DNA from: Planctomycetales bacterium 71-10
Lineage (GTDB): Bacteria > Planctomycetota > Planctomycetia > Isosphaerales > Isosphaeraceae
Direction: 5' to 3'
DNA: 64,000 bases
Assembly: GCA_001898385.1 (NCBI GenBank)
Contig: MKTT01000083.1
Coordinates: 25,937 to 89,936 of the forward strand
Below, one piece after another: positions 19,675 through 28,169 of this stretch; position 1 is the stretch's first letter; each line of letters opens with the position of its first letter. The notes under the pieces were generated by a model that saw nothing but the letters and a program-made list of their open reading frames with translations, was not told the origin of the DNA and ran no database searches. The translations under genes and the position numbers were made by a program.

Positions 19675-20214
19675 TCAGGCGACCGTCGCCGGCGCCTCGG
19701 CGGCCGTGGCGATGAGGAAGCCGTTCACCACCGCCGCGATCCGCACGGCCTGGTGGACGCGGTCCTCGGAGTAGCCCTCGTTCAGCAGGCTCTGCTCGTG
19801 GGCCTTGATGCACATCTCGCAGCCGGCCAGCGCGGCGCAGGCCATCGAGGCCAGTTCGAACAGGGCCTTGGTGGTCGCCGGCTTGCCCATCCGGGCCATC
19901 CTCAGGCCCGCCTGGCGCTGGGAGTAGCTCGGCTTGCCGATCATGTGGCGGAACCGGTAGTAGACCGTGTTCATGCCCATGATGGCGGCGGCGGCCTTGG
20001 CGTCGGCGATCGCCGCGGGGGTCAGGTGGGCCGCGCCGGCCGTCGCGATCGCCTCGACCAGCTCGCCGGCCCGGAGGAAGTACGCCGAGGCCAGCGCCAC
20101 GGCCCAGCGCTCGGCCGGCTCCAGGTCGCCGTTGTCCAGGACGTTGCCCAGGTTCAGCCGCATGTCCTTGGTGTCGTCGCCGAGGGTCGCCTTCAGCTCG
20201 TCGAGGGTGCGCAT
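19675..20214 (-). CDS. ahpD: Alkyl hydroperoxide reductase AhpD
   Basis: A 179-residue all-helical AhpD. It has the C132-E-M-C135 redox pair and H139 in G-C-E-M-C-I-K-A-H-E, equivalent to the Cys-x-x-Cys and His proton relay of Mycobacterium AhpD, and the length is normal. AhpD reduces AhpC (through a lipoyl carrier in mycobacteria), so the natural partner is the ahpC gene on the same strand 1.6 kb upstream. Between them lie a palindromic repeat and an IS110 element, which probably split an ahpC-ahpD operon. Whether ahpD is still expressed from a promoter inside the element is unknown. Confidence 0.93.
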   Translation of the reverse strand: MRTLDELKATLGDDTKDMRLNLGNVLDNGDLEPAERWAVALASAYFLRAGELVEAIATAGAAHLTPAAIADAKAAAAIMGMNTVYYRFRHMIGKPSYSQRQAGLRMARMGKPATTKALFELASMACAALAGCEMCIKAHEQSLLNEGYSEDRVHQAVRIAAVVNGFLIATAAEAPATVA

Positions 20215-20288
20215 CGTCCTCTCCTCAGGGGGATGGGTGGGGTGTGCCTTGGGATTGCGGCGACTTGCGACGGAAGCCGTGGGGACGT

Positions 20289-20340
20289 CGTAACGGCCTT
20301 CCCCCCTGGCGGGGGAAGGTGGCCCGGAGGGCCGGATGAG
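20289..20340. repeat. Left arm of composite repeat, interrupted by IS110
   Basis: Contains TAACGGCCTTCC, a hairpin (CCTTCCCCC/GGGGGAAGG), the GGCCC-GGA-GGGCC palindrome, and CGGATGAG, after which similarity to the sister copy at 49508-49692 stops exactly at the IS110 boundary. The sister copy continues GGGGACGAC, which reappears at 21592. Confidence 0.9.
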
Positions 20341-20366
20341 CGACTGTGTTTCGAGTCAAGCGGATT

Positions 20367-21845
<1,479 letters not shown>

Positions 21846-22373
21846 TCAGGCCTGGATCGTGGCCTCGCCCTTCTTCCAGTTGCAGGGGCACAGCTCGTCG
21901 GACTGCACGGCGTCGAGGACCCGCAGGATCTCGTCGACGCTCCGGCCGACGTTGCCGTTGTAGACCGCGACCCACTGGATGACGCCGTTGGGGTCGACCA
22001 GGAACGTCGCCCGGTTGGCGTAGCCCTCGACCGGGTCGCAGATCCCCAGCGCCGGGGCGAGCTTCTGCGCGGCGATCAGCGGGTAGTTCAGGTTGTGCAG
22101 GTCGTCGTGGTCGCGGCTCCAGGCCAGGTGCGAGAACTCGTTGTCCGTGCTGCCGCCGACGACCTCGCAGTCGCGGTCCTTGAAATCCGGCAGCCGGCGG
22201 CTGAACTCCACCAGCTCCGTCGGGCAGACGAACGTGAAGTCCTTCGGGTAGAAGAAGTAGACCACCCACTTGCCTTCGTACTGCTCGTCGCTGACGGTCA
22301 CGAGGGCCTCGGGGCCGCTGTTGAAGCTCGCCTTCGCCGTGAACGCGGGGAACTTGTCGCCGACGGTCAACAT
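21846..22373 (-). CDS. ahpC: Alkyl hydroperoxide reductase AhpC (2-Cys peroxiredoxin)
   Basis: A 175-residue peroxiredoxin of the AhpC/Prx1 class that reduces hydrogen peroxide and organic peroxides. The peroxidatic cysteine is C50 in F-Y-P-K-D-F-T-F-V-C-P-T-E and the resolving cysteine is C162 in E-L-C-P-C-N-W. The start ATG 22373 lies about 83 bases after a likely promoter (TTGAAT-N16-TACTAT, 22490-22463) inside the oxyR-ahpC divergent region, so peroxide induction by OxyR is expected. The electron donor AhpD is encoded downstream beyond the IS110 element; no AhpF gene is in the window. Confidence 0.95.
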   Translation of the reverse strand: MLTVGDKFPAFTAKASFNSGPEALVTVSDEQYEGKWVVYFFYPKDFTFVCPTELVEFSRRLPDFKDRDCEVVGGSTDNEFSHLAWSRDHDDLHNLNYPLIAAQKLAPALGICDPVEGYANRATFLVDPNGVIQWVAVYNGNVGRSVDEILRVLDAVQSDELCPCNWKKGEATIQA

Positions 22374-22456
22374 CTTCGCTCGATCTCCAATGTCCGGGAT
22401 ACTGGGCCTCGGCCGAGAGCGTCCTCGGCCGGCGTCTGATCTCTCCGGCGGTTTCC

Positions 22457-22521
22457 GTCCTTATAGTAATCGCTGAACCGTATAATTCAACGGGCGCGAT
22501 CGGCATAGGTGCTATAAGGAC
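22457..22521. promoter_or_regulatory. oxyR-ahpC divergent promoter and OxyR-like operator
   Basis: A perfect 10-bp inverted repeat, GTCCTTATAG (22457-22466) and CTATAAGGAC (22512-22521), spans the region with 45 bp between arms. The right arm belongs to ATAG-GTG-CTAT, the half-site type bound by OxyR. Minus strand: -35 TTGAAT (22490-22485) and -10 TACTAT (22468-22463) for ahpC. Plus strand: TATAAT (22481-22486) can serve as the -10 of oxyR. The operator overlaps both promoters, which fits activation of ahpC and self-repression of oxyR. Confidence 0.7.
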
Positions 22522-22526
22522 AGATT

Positions 22527-23417
22527 ATGGAAATCCAGCAGCTCCGGATGTTCCTGAAGGTGGCGGAGCAGGGGAGCTTCACCCGCGCGGCGCGGGACTG
22601 CGGGGTGAGCCAGCCGGCGATCAGCCAGCAGATCGGCAAGCTGGAGGCGACCCTGGGCCGGCCGCTGTTCGAGCGGCAGGGGAGGCAGGTGGCGCTCACG
22701 GAGGCGGGCGAGACGCTTCGACGACGGGCGATGCAGATCGTTTCGCTCGTGGAGGATACGGCGCGGCTGCTGTGCGACGACGGCGAGACGGGGAAGGTGG
22801 TGGTCTCGGCCATCCCGACGGTCGCGCCGTACCTGATGCCGGGCCTGCTGGAGACGTTCCACGACCGCCACCCCCGGGCGCGGGTGGAGGTGAACGAGGA
22901 GGTGACGGAGGCGGTCGTCCGCCGCTGCGGCCTCGGCGAGATCGACGTCGGCGTGCTGGCGATGCCGGCCTCGCGCGGCTACCTGAAGTTCGAGACCCTG
23001 TTCCAGGAGGAGTTGCTGCTGGTCACGGCGGCCGACCACCCGCTGGCCGGCCGCGATCGGGTGGAGCTGGACGACCTCCGCGACTTCCCGTTCGTCCTGT
23101 TGGACGAGGCGCATTGCCTCTCCGACGACATCCGCGGCTTCTGCCGTCGTCGACTGTTCCAGCCCGTGACCACCGGCCGGGTGAGCCAGCTCGCGACGGT
23201 GCAAGAGCTGGTCGCGCAGGGCTTCGGCATCTCGCTCGTCCCCGCGATGGCCGTCCGACCCGATCCGTCGGGCCGGCTCCGCTATCGGTCCCTCGACGGC
23301 GAGCGCCCCTCGCGCACCATCACCGCCTGCTGGAACCCCGACCGCTACCAGTCGCGACTGATGCTCAGCTTCCTGGAGACGCTGAAACGGACGCGCATTG
23401 TTCCGTCGAAAACATAA
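22527..23417 (+). CDS. oxyR: LysR-type peroxide regulator OxyR
   Basis: A 296-residue LysR regulator with an N-terminal winged helix (R-M-F-L-K-V-A-E-Q-G-S-F-T-R-A-A then S-Q-P-A-I-S-Q-Q-I). The redox cysteines of OxyR are present with the right spacing: C197 in D-E-A-H-C-L-S-D and C206 in R-G-F-C, matching C199 and C208 of Escherichia coli. It is divergent from ahpC, its expected target, with AAGGA six bases before the ATG. Its last residues (V-P-S-K-T) and stop codon are encoded by the first unit of a dispersed repeat (GTTCCGTCGAAAACATAA), so the C-terminus may have been changed by a repeat insertion. Confidence 0.95.
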   Translation: MEIQQLRMFLKVAEQGSFTRAARDCGVSQPAISQQIGKLEATLGRPLFERQGRQVALTEAGETLRRRAMQIVSLVEDTARLLCDDGETGKVVVSAIPTVAPYLMPGLLETFHDRHPRARVEVNEEVTEAVVRRCGLGEIDVGVLAMPASRGYLKFETLFQEELLLVTAADHPLAGRDRVELDDLRDFPFVLLDEAHCLSDDIRGFCRRRLFQPVTTGRVSQLATVQELVAQGFGISLVPAMAVRPDPSGRLRYRSLDGERPSRTITACWNPDRYQSRLMLSFLETLKRTRIVPSKT

Positions 23418-23742
23418 GAGGAAGCTGATGAAAAGCGTCCTTCTCCCACGAGGGTGCTGCGTCGAAAACATAGGAAGAGGGTGATGACAAGCATCCTTCT
23501 CCCCTTGAGGGAGAAGGTGGCCGGAGGCCGGATGAGGGGTCGATCGCCTCCGCATCCCTCATCGAATCCCGGCTTTGCGTCCCACGGCCCCGGTCGCGCC
23601 ACCCCTCATCCGGCCCTTCGGGCCACCTTCTCCCTCAAGGGGAGAAGGGATTATGCACGCTCGCTCTCAGCGTTTTCGACGGAGCACCACGAGGGGAGAA
23701 GGGGGGATTCATGCTCCCACTCCGATGTCTTCGACGGAGCAG
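23400..23742. repeat. Cluster of short dispersed repeats flanking a composite repeat
   Basis: Two direct units (23400-23455 and 23455-23510) share TCCGTCGAAAACATA, a G/A-rich stretch, TGATGA-AAGC-TCCTTCTCCC and GAGGG. Two units in the opposite direction lie at about 23640-23687 and 23688-23742 (TGCTCCGTCGAAAAC and TGCTCCGTCGAAGAC on the minus strand). They bracket the composite repeat at 23489-23655, so the whole 340-bp block is close to one large inverted repeat. No gene lies here apart from the last codons of oxyR. Confidence 0.75.
23489..23655. repeat. Composite inverted repeat, CTTCTCCCC variant
   Basis: Has the same order as the other copies: hairpin (CCTTCTCCCCTTGAGGGAGAAGG), GGCC-GGA-GGCC palindrome, CGGATGAGGGG, a spacer of about 80 bp, CCCCTCATCCGGCCC, GGGCC, and hairpin (CCTTCTCCCTCAAGGGGAGAAGG). 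The arms are A/T-richer than in the other copies, so it forms a subfamily. Confidence 0.85.
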
Positions 23743-23749
23743 ACGCGCG

Positions 23750-23944
23750 TCAATTGAGCGCCCGGTGCGCCTTGCGGACCGCGTCGCCGACCTTGCGCTT
23801 CCCCTGCCATTCGCGATTGGGGCCGTCCGCGGCGGGCGCGGCGTCGGCCGGCGGGGGCGGGGCGACGGGTCCGCTCTGAGGGCCGCAGCCGGCGACGAGG
23901 GCCAGCAGCAGGGAGGGGGCGAGGAAGGCGGGTCGGGTTCGCAT
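23750..23944 (-). CDS. Small lipoprotein, unknown function
   Basis: A 64-residue product with a lipoprotein signal: M-R-T-R-P, a hydrophobic core, then L-V-A-G-C (lipobox, Cys 20). The mature part is Pro/Ala-rich and ends in a basic stretch (W-Q-G-K-R-K-V-G-D-A-V-R-K-A-H). Nothing identifies a function. It lies downstream of a DUF1559 gene on the same strand, separated by a composite repeat; short lipoproteins are often seen next to DUF1559 genes in Planctomycetes, which is from general knowledge, not proof. Confidence 0.6.
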   Translation of the reverse strand: MRTRPAFLAPSLLLALVAGCGPQSGPVAPPPPADAAPAADGPNREWQGKRKVGDAVRKAHRALN

Positions 23945-24017
23945 CGACGTGGGGCTCGCCGGGCCAGGGGGCGGGTTGGGGATGCCAAAGACTGTTCCAG
24001 AAGGTCGCGGGGCACCG

Positions 24018-24205
24018 CGACGCCTTCCCCCCTCGCGGGGGAAGGCAGACCCCGAAGGGGTCGGATGAGGGGGACGCTATGCACCGGCTCCGTCGGGATT
24101 CGAAGGCCCGTCCGACCGGCTCGGGATCACGACGGCCGTCCGGCGCGTCGTCTCCCTCATCCGGCCCTGCGGGCCACCTTCCCCCGCCAGGGGGGAAGGA
24201 CGTTC
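24018..24205. repeat. Composite inverted repeat, full copy
   Basis: Hairpin CCTTCCCCCCTCGCGGGGGAAGG, then AGACCCCGAAGGGGTC, GGATGAGGGGGACG, a spacer of about 90 bp, CTCCCTCATCCGGCCC-TGC-GGGCC and hairpin CCTTCCCCCGCCAGGGGGGAAGG. The left arm has the AGACC form of inner palindrome and the right arm the GGCCC form. Confidence 0.9.
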
Positions 24206-24229
24206 CAATGCACCTTCTAAAACAGACAC

Positions 24230-25294
24230 TCAGTAGGAGTCGGCGCTGACGATTTCGCCCTGGTCCCGGGTCCCGAGGGCCATGTAGGTCGCGATGCCGA
24301 TCGACTCCTTGAGGAACTTCACCGAGCCGTCGGCGAAGACGAAGTTGGCCCCGCCGGGGTGCTGGCTGCGGAAGCCCCACTGGCCGAATTCCTTGTAGAG
24401 CGGGACGTTCAGGGTCCACGCCTTGTAGTCGGACATGTCGGGGTAGGTCGTGCCGGGGGGGAGCAGGTCGCCGTCGCCCCCCTTGAGCGGGGCGTTGATG
24501 CGCGGGAGCGTGAAGGCGATCCCCTGGGGCCGGGTCGTGTTCTCGACCGGGTAGTTCGACCCCCAGTAGAACGTGTTCGTCCACTGGTTGAAGACGGGGT
24601 CGGGGTCGTTGCGGAACCGGCTGGTCTCGCCGACGAGGATGGTGTTGCTGGTGCCGTCGGTGAACGAGGAGATCCGGTGTGACGTCGAGTCGCCGAAGGC
24701 CCCGTTGCTGACTTCCCCCTGCCAGCACTCGGGTCCGGCGTAGTAGCCCACCGTGTTCCAGGTGCCGCCGTTCGCCGCGTAGGACGACGGGGAGTAGCGG
24801 TCGCCGGCCGTCCCGGTGGTCTGTCGCCACCCGCCTTCCTCGCTCGGGCAGACGTACGAGGCGATCCAGACCCCCGTCCCCGTCGAGTTGACCGCCCCGG
24901 CGTGCCCGAACGCCCCCATGCTCTCCGCGGACGCGAAATGGAAGTTTAGCGCGTTGTAGACCGTCGACTGCTCCATGTTGGCGAGGATCAGGGCGAACAG
25001 CGACCAGCCCCGCGGGGCCCCCTGGGTGCCGTAGTCGCAGTTGAACGCGACGTCCATCGGCCCGTTCATGACCCGGCCGAGCGGGAGCGACCCGTGGGCG
25101 CTCTCGTAGTTCATGCAGGCCAGGCCGATCTGCTTCAGATTGTTCACGCACTGCGAGCGCCGCGCCGCCTCGCGCGCCGCCTGCACGGCGGGGAGGAGGA
25201 GGGCGATGAGGACCGCGATGATGGCGATCACCACCAGCAGCTCGATCAGCGTGAAACCTCGCGACGGCGCCGGCCTGCGGCATCGGGATGTCAT
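24230..25294 (-). CDS. DUF1559 prepilin-like secreted protein
   Basis: A 354-residue protein with the same plan as the one at 1952-2914: the prepilin-like N-terminus [37 protein letters not shown], the DUF1559 body with a W-x-x-x-Y-x-C-P-S-E-like loop (Y-V-C-P-S-E-E), and the end H-P-G-G-A-N-F-V-F-A-D-G-S-V-K-F-L followed by G-E-I-V-S-A-D-S-Y. The start is ATG 25294 with GAGAGG seven bases upstream; the ATG seven codons earlier is an alternative. It is a likely surface pseudopilin of unknown role. Confidence 0.9.
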   Translation of the reverse strand: MTSRCRRPAPSRGFTLIELLVVIAIIAVLIALLLPAVQAAREAARRSQCVNNLKQIGLACMNYESAHGSLPLGRVMNGPMDVAFNCDYGTQGAPRGWSLFALILANMEQSTVYNALNFHFASAESMGAFGHAGAVNSTGTGVWIASYVCPSEEGGWRQTTGTAGDRYSPSSYAANGGTWNTVGYYAGPECWQGEVSNGAFGDSTSHRISSFTDGTSNTILVGETSRFRNDPDPVFNQWTNTFYWGSNYPVENTTRPQGIAFTLPRINAPLKGGDGDLLPPGTTYPDMSDYKAWTLNVPLYKEFGQWGFRSQHPGGANFVFADGSVKFLKESIGIATYMALGTRDQGEIVSADSY

Positions 25295-25488
25295 GACGGG
25301 CCTCTCGGGGGTCACTCGGCGGCTACGACGGACCTCGAACGATCATCGGCCGCGTCCCGGAGAATCCTCGGCCGTTCCGCGGCCCGGCGCGCGTCGGGCG
25401 GCCGATCCCGACGCCTGATTGGGGTGCGCCTCGCGGATCGGATATGCGATCCGCGCGCCCGCGAACGGTCGCGCCACGCACGGGTGAT

Positions 25489-26367
25489 TTACGGCGTGGT
25501 ACGGGTCGGCCGGCGGTCCGTGACCTCCGCGCGGCCGAGGAGGGGCGTCAGGAACTCCTTCGCCCGCCGCAGGGCGTCGGCCCCGGCGTGGCTGTGGCGG
25601 CTCAGCTCGACATGGAGGCCGCCGCCGTAGCCGACCTCGCGCAGCGCCGCGAGGATCGGCGGGAAGTCCATCGTCCCCTCGCCGAACATCAGGTGGTCGT
25701 GGACGCCCTCGACCATGTCCTCGATGTGGACGTTGGCGATCCGAGGCCCCCAGCGCCGGATGTGATCGGCGATCGGCCCGCGCTCGATGCAGTGGACGTG
25801 GCCGACGTCCACGGTCAGGTCGAACAGCGGGTGCTTGATGCGTTCGTCGAGCCGGGCGAAGCGGTCGAAGGTGTCGATGAACATCCCCGGCTCGGGCTCG
25901 AACGCCAGCCGCACGCCCTTCGCCTCGGCGTGCTCGACCACCGGCCGCAGTGCCGCGGCCAGCCGGTCCATCGCCTGGTCCTCGGTCGCCCCGTCGCGGA
26001 GGATGCCCGACCAGAACGAGACGATCCCCGAGTCGAGCGCCGCGGCCATGTCGATCGCACGCTTGAGGAAGTCGACCCGCAGGGCGCGGCGGACGGGGTC
26101 GGGGTCCATCAGGGTCGGGTCGTGCTTGAGCCTCGGGTTGAGGAGGTAGCGAGCGCCGGTCTCGACGACCCGGCCGAGGCCCAGCGAGTCCAGCAGGTCG
26201 CGCGTGGCGACGACCTGGCGCGACAGGACGGCCGGGTCGTCGTAGGGATCGAGCGCTGCGGCGTCGAGCGTGACGGCGACGCTCTCGTAGCCCTCGTCGG
26301 CCAGCAGCCGGATGGCGTCGGACAGGCGGTGGTGGGCGAGGCCGTTGGTGTTGTAACCCAGGAGCAT
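25489..26367 (-). CDS. Xylose isomerase-like TIM barrel (EboE-like)
   Basis: A 292-residue protein of the AP-endonuclease-2/xylose-isomerase-like barrel superfamily. The metal-binding acidic and His residues of the fold can be seen in L-A-F-E-P-E-P-G-M-F, L-T-V-D-V-G-H-V-H-C and N-V-H-I-E-D-M, with E-L-S-R-H-S-H near the end. The start is ATG 26367, 14 bp after the UbiA-like gene's stop, so it is the last gene of a four-gene operon. The family covers sugar isomerases and epimerases; no specific substrate can be read. Its place beside an EboC-like protein recalls the isomerase-like EboE of ebo clusters, which is an inference from context. Confidence 0.82.
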   Translation of the reverse strand: MLLGYNTNGLAHHRLSDAIRLLADEGYESVAVTLDAAALDPYDDPAVLSRQVVATRDLLDSLGLGRVVETGARYLLNPRLKHDPTLMDPDPVRRALRVDFLKRAIDMAAALDSGIVSFWSGILRDGATEDQAMDRLAAALRPVVEHAEAKGVRLAFEPEPGMFIDTFDRFARLDERIKHPLFDLTVDVGHVHCIERGPIADHIRRWGPRIANVHIEDMVEGVHDHLMFGEGTMDFPPILAALREVGYGGGLHVELSRHSHAGADALRRAKEFLTPLLGRAEVTDRRPTRTTP

Positions 26368-26381
26368 CGGGCGACCTCGAT

Positions 26382-27275
26382 TCACGTCGCGTAGAGCCGG
26401 CGGGCCAGCAGGAAGGCCGGGGGCCAGAACGCCGCCACGGCCAGCGCCGGGAGCGGCCCGCACGCCGCGGCGACCAGGGCCACGTCGAGCCAGACCAGCG
26501 ACAGCACGCCCGTCTTCACGGCCTTCTGGACCCTCTCCGGCGACGGGCTCCGCAGCGCCCGCGTCCCGGCCGCGAAGACCTTGAACGCCACCGCCGCCAG
26601 GACGAACACGCCCAGGAACGAGGCCGCGCAGTCGAGCGGGTCGGCGATCGCGAGCACGACGACGCCGAGCAGGGCCACGGCCGCTCGCTGGACCCAGAGC
26701 CCGATTTTCAGGTTCCTCGCCCCGCCGCCGAACGCCTCGGACCGGCTGATCCAGGTGACGCCCGCCACGAACAGGCCGAACGCGAACGCCCCGGCCCACG
26801 CCGCGGGGCTCTCCGGCCGGCGGGCCGCGACGACGCCCATCAGCATGTTCAGCCCGCGGCACGCCCCCATCGCCCACGGCCCGAGCCACATTTGTTTGGC
26901 CCAGGCGTCGTAGAAGACGATCGCCGCCGCCAGCAGCCCGGCGACCACGAGCGCTGGGCCCGCCAGGGACGCCAGCGCCAGGCCGAGCGCCAGCCCGCCC
27001 CAGCCGATCGCCGCGGCCAGGCCGATCGGCACCGCGCCCGAGGGGAGCGGCCGGCCGGGGCGCTCGGCGCGGTCGACCTCCAGGTCGAACCAGTCGTTCA
27101 GGGCCATCCCGGCGGCATAGAGGCTCATCGAGGCCCCCGCGATCGGCAGCCAGCCGCGCAGGTCGTCGAGCGCGCCGCCGACGATCAGCCAGCCGGCGAG
27201 GCCGTCGGCCGCGGCGGTGAAGACATTGGGGAGCCGGACGAGCTGGAGGACCGGCTTGATCGCGACCCGGCTCAT
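26382..27275 (-). CDS. UbiA-family prenyltransferase, EboC-like
   Basis: A 297-residue integral membrane protein with about eight to nine helices. The first Asp-rich motif of UbiA enzymes is N-D-W-F-D-L-E-V-D-R-A-E-R-P-G-R-P; the second region reads Y-D-A-W-A-K followed by C-R-G-L-N-M-L-M-G. The N-terminus Q-L-V-R-L-P-N-V-F-T-A-A-A-D-G-L-A-G and the R-P-G-R-P-L-P-S-G run resemble the EboC branch rather than ubiquinone or protoheme enzymes. UbiA proteins join a prenyl diphosphate to an acceptor. The start overlaps the preceding gene's stop by 4 bp. The acceptor is unknown; an inositol- or sugar-derived one is suggested only by the neighbours. Confidence 0.8.
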   Translation of the reverse strand: MSRVAIKPVLQLVRLPNVFTAAADGLAGWLIVGGALDDLRGWLPIAGASMSLYAAGMALNDWFDLEVDRAERPGRPLPSGAVPIGLAAAIGWGGLALGLALASLAGPALVVAGLLAAAIVFYDAWAKQMWLGPWAMGACRGLNMLMGVVAARRPESPAAWAGAFAFGLFVAGVTWISRSEAFGGGARNLKIGLWVQRAAVALLGVVVLAIADPLDCAASFLGVFVLAAVAFKVFAAGTRALRSPSPERVQKAVKTGVLSLVWLDVALVAAACGPLPALAVAAFWPPAFLLARRLYAT

Positions 27276-28111
27276 CCGACCAGCGGCTTGAGGACTTCGT
27301 AGGCCCGACGCGCCGCGGCGTCCGGGTCGTCCTGGAACGGGTACAGCTCGACCGTCAGCCAGCCGTCGTAGCCGGTGGACTTGATCGCCGAGACGACCTC
27401 GGCGAAGTCGATGACGCCGTCGCCCGGGACCATGTGGTGGTGGACCCGCGTCGCGGCGATGTCCTCCAGGTGGTAGTGCCTCGTCAGGGGAGCCAGTGCG
27501 GCGATGGCCTTCGGCAGGTCTTCCGACATGCAGAAGGCGTGGCCGACGTCGAAGTTCAGCCCCAGCGCCTCCGACCCGACGCGCTCGTGGATCTCGACGT
27601 ACTGATCGGTCCGCTCCAGCAGCAGTTCCGGCTCGGGCTCGATGAGGAGCAGGATCCCCAGCTTCTCCGCGTGCTCGGCCAGGGGCTTGAGCACTTCGAC
27701 GAACTGGTCGACGGCCTGCGCCCGCGAGACGCCCGGCGGGATCGGCCCACCCGGCTCGGTGGTGATGTGCGGCGCGCCCAGCTCGGCGCAGAGGTCCAGC
27801 GCCCGTCGGGTGTGGTCGATCCGCACGCGGGCGTAGTTCGGGTCGGGCTCGATGAACGACGGATGCCAGTACGGCTGGCGATGGTCGGCCACCGCGTTCA
27901 TCATGAACGCGTTGATGTTCGAGAACTCCAGGCCCGTCCGCGCCATCGCCTCGCGGATGGCCTTCTTGGGCCCTTCCAGCAGCCCCGCCGGCCAGGCGTG
28001 GGGGACGTCGGCCAGCAGCTCCAGGCCGTCATACCCGATCGCCGCGATCCGCTCCGCGGTCTCGTCGAACGGGTGCTTCAAATACGCATTCGAGCTGAAG
28101 GCGAGTTTCAC
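27272..28111 (-). CDS. Xylose isomerase-like TIM barrel (second copy in operon)
   Basis: A 279-residue protein beginning M-K-L-A-F-S-S-N-A-Y from a GTG start. Fold landmarks are I-G-Y-D-G-L-E-L-L-A-D, L-L-I-E-P-E-P-E-L-L, L-N-F-D-V-G-H-A-F-C, Y-H-L-E-D-I-A and G-W-L-T-V-E-L-Y-P. It is related to the other barrel in the operon but clearly diverged. Its stop overlaps the UbiA start as ATGA, so the two are translationally coupled, and it follows the inositol-phosphate synthase gene by 58 bp. A sugar or cyclitol isomerase or epimerase is expected; no substrate is assigned. Confidence 0.82.
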   Translation of the reverse strand: MKLAFSSNAYLKHPFDETAERIAAIGYDGLELLADVPHAWPAGLLEGPKKAIREAMARTGLEFSNINAFMMNAVADHRQPYWHPSFIEPDPNYARVRIDHTRRALDLCAELGAPHITTEPGGPIPPGVSRAQAVDQFVEVLKPLAEHAEKLGILLLIEPEPELLLERTDQYVEIHERVGSEALGLNFDVGHAFCMSEDLPKAIAALAPLTRHYHLEDIAATRVHHHMVPGDGVIDFAEVVSAIKSTGYDGWLTVELYPFQDDPDAAARRAYEVLKPLVG

Positions 28112-28169
28112 GGCGGCGGTCTCGATGCGGCGGTTGAGGGGGGCGGGCCGATTCGATGCAGGCGGCCGG

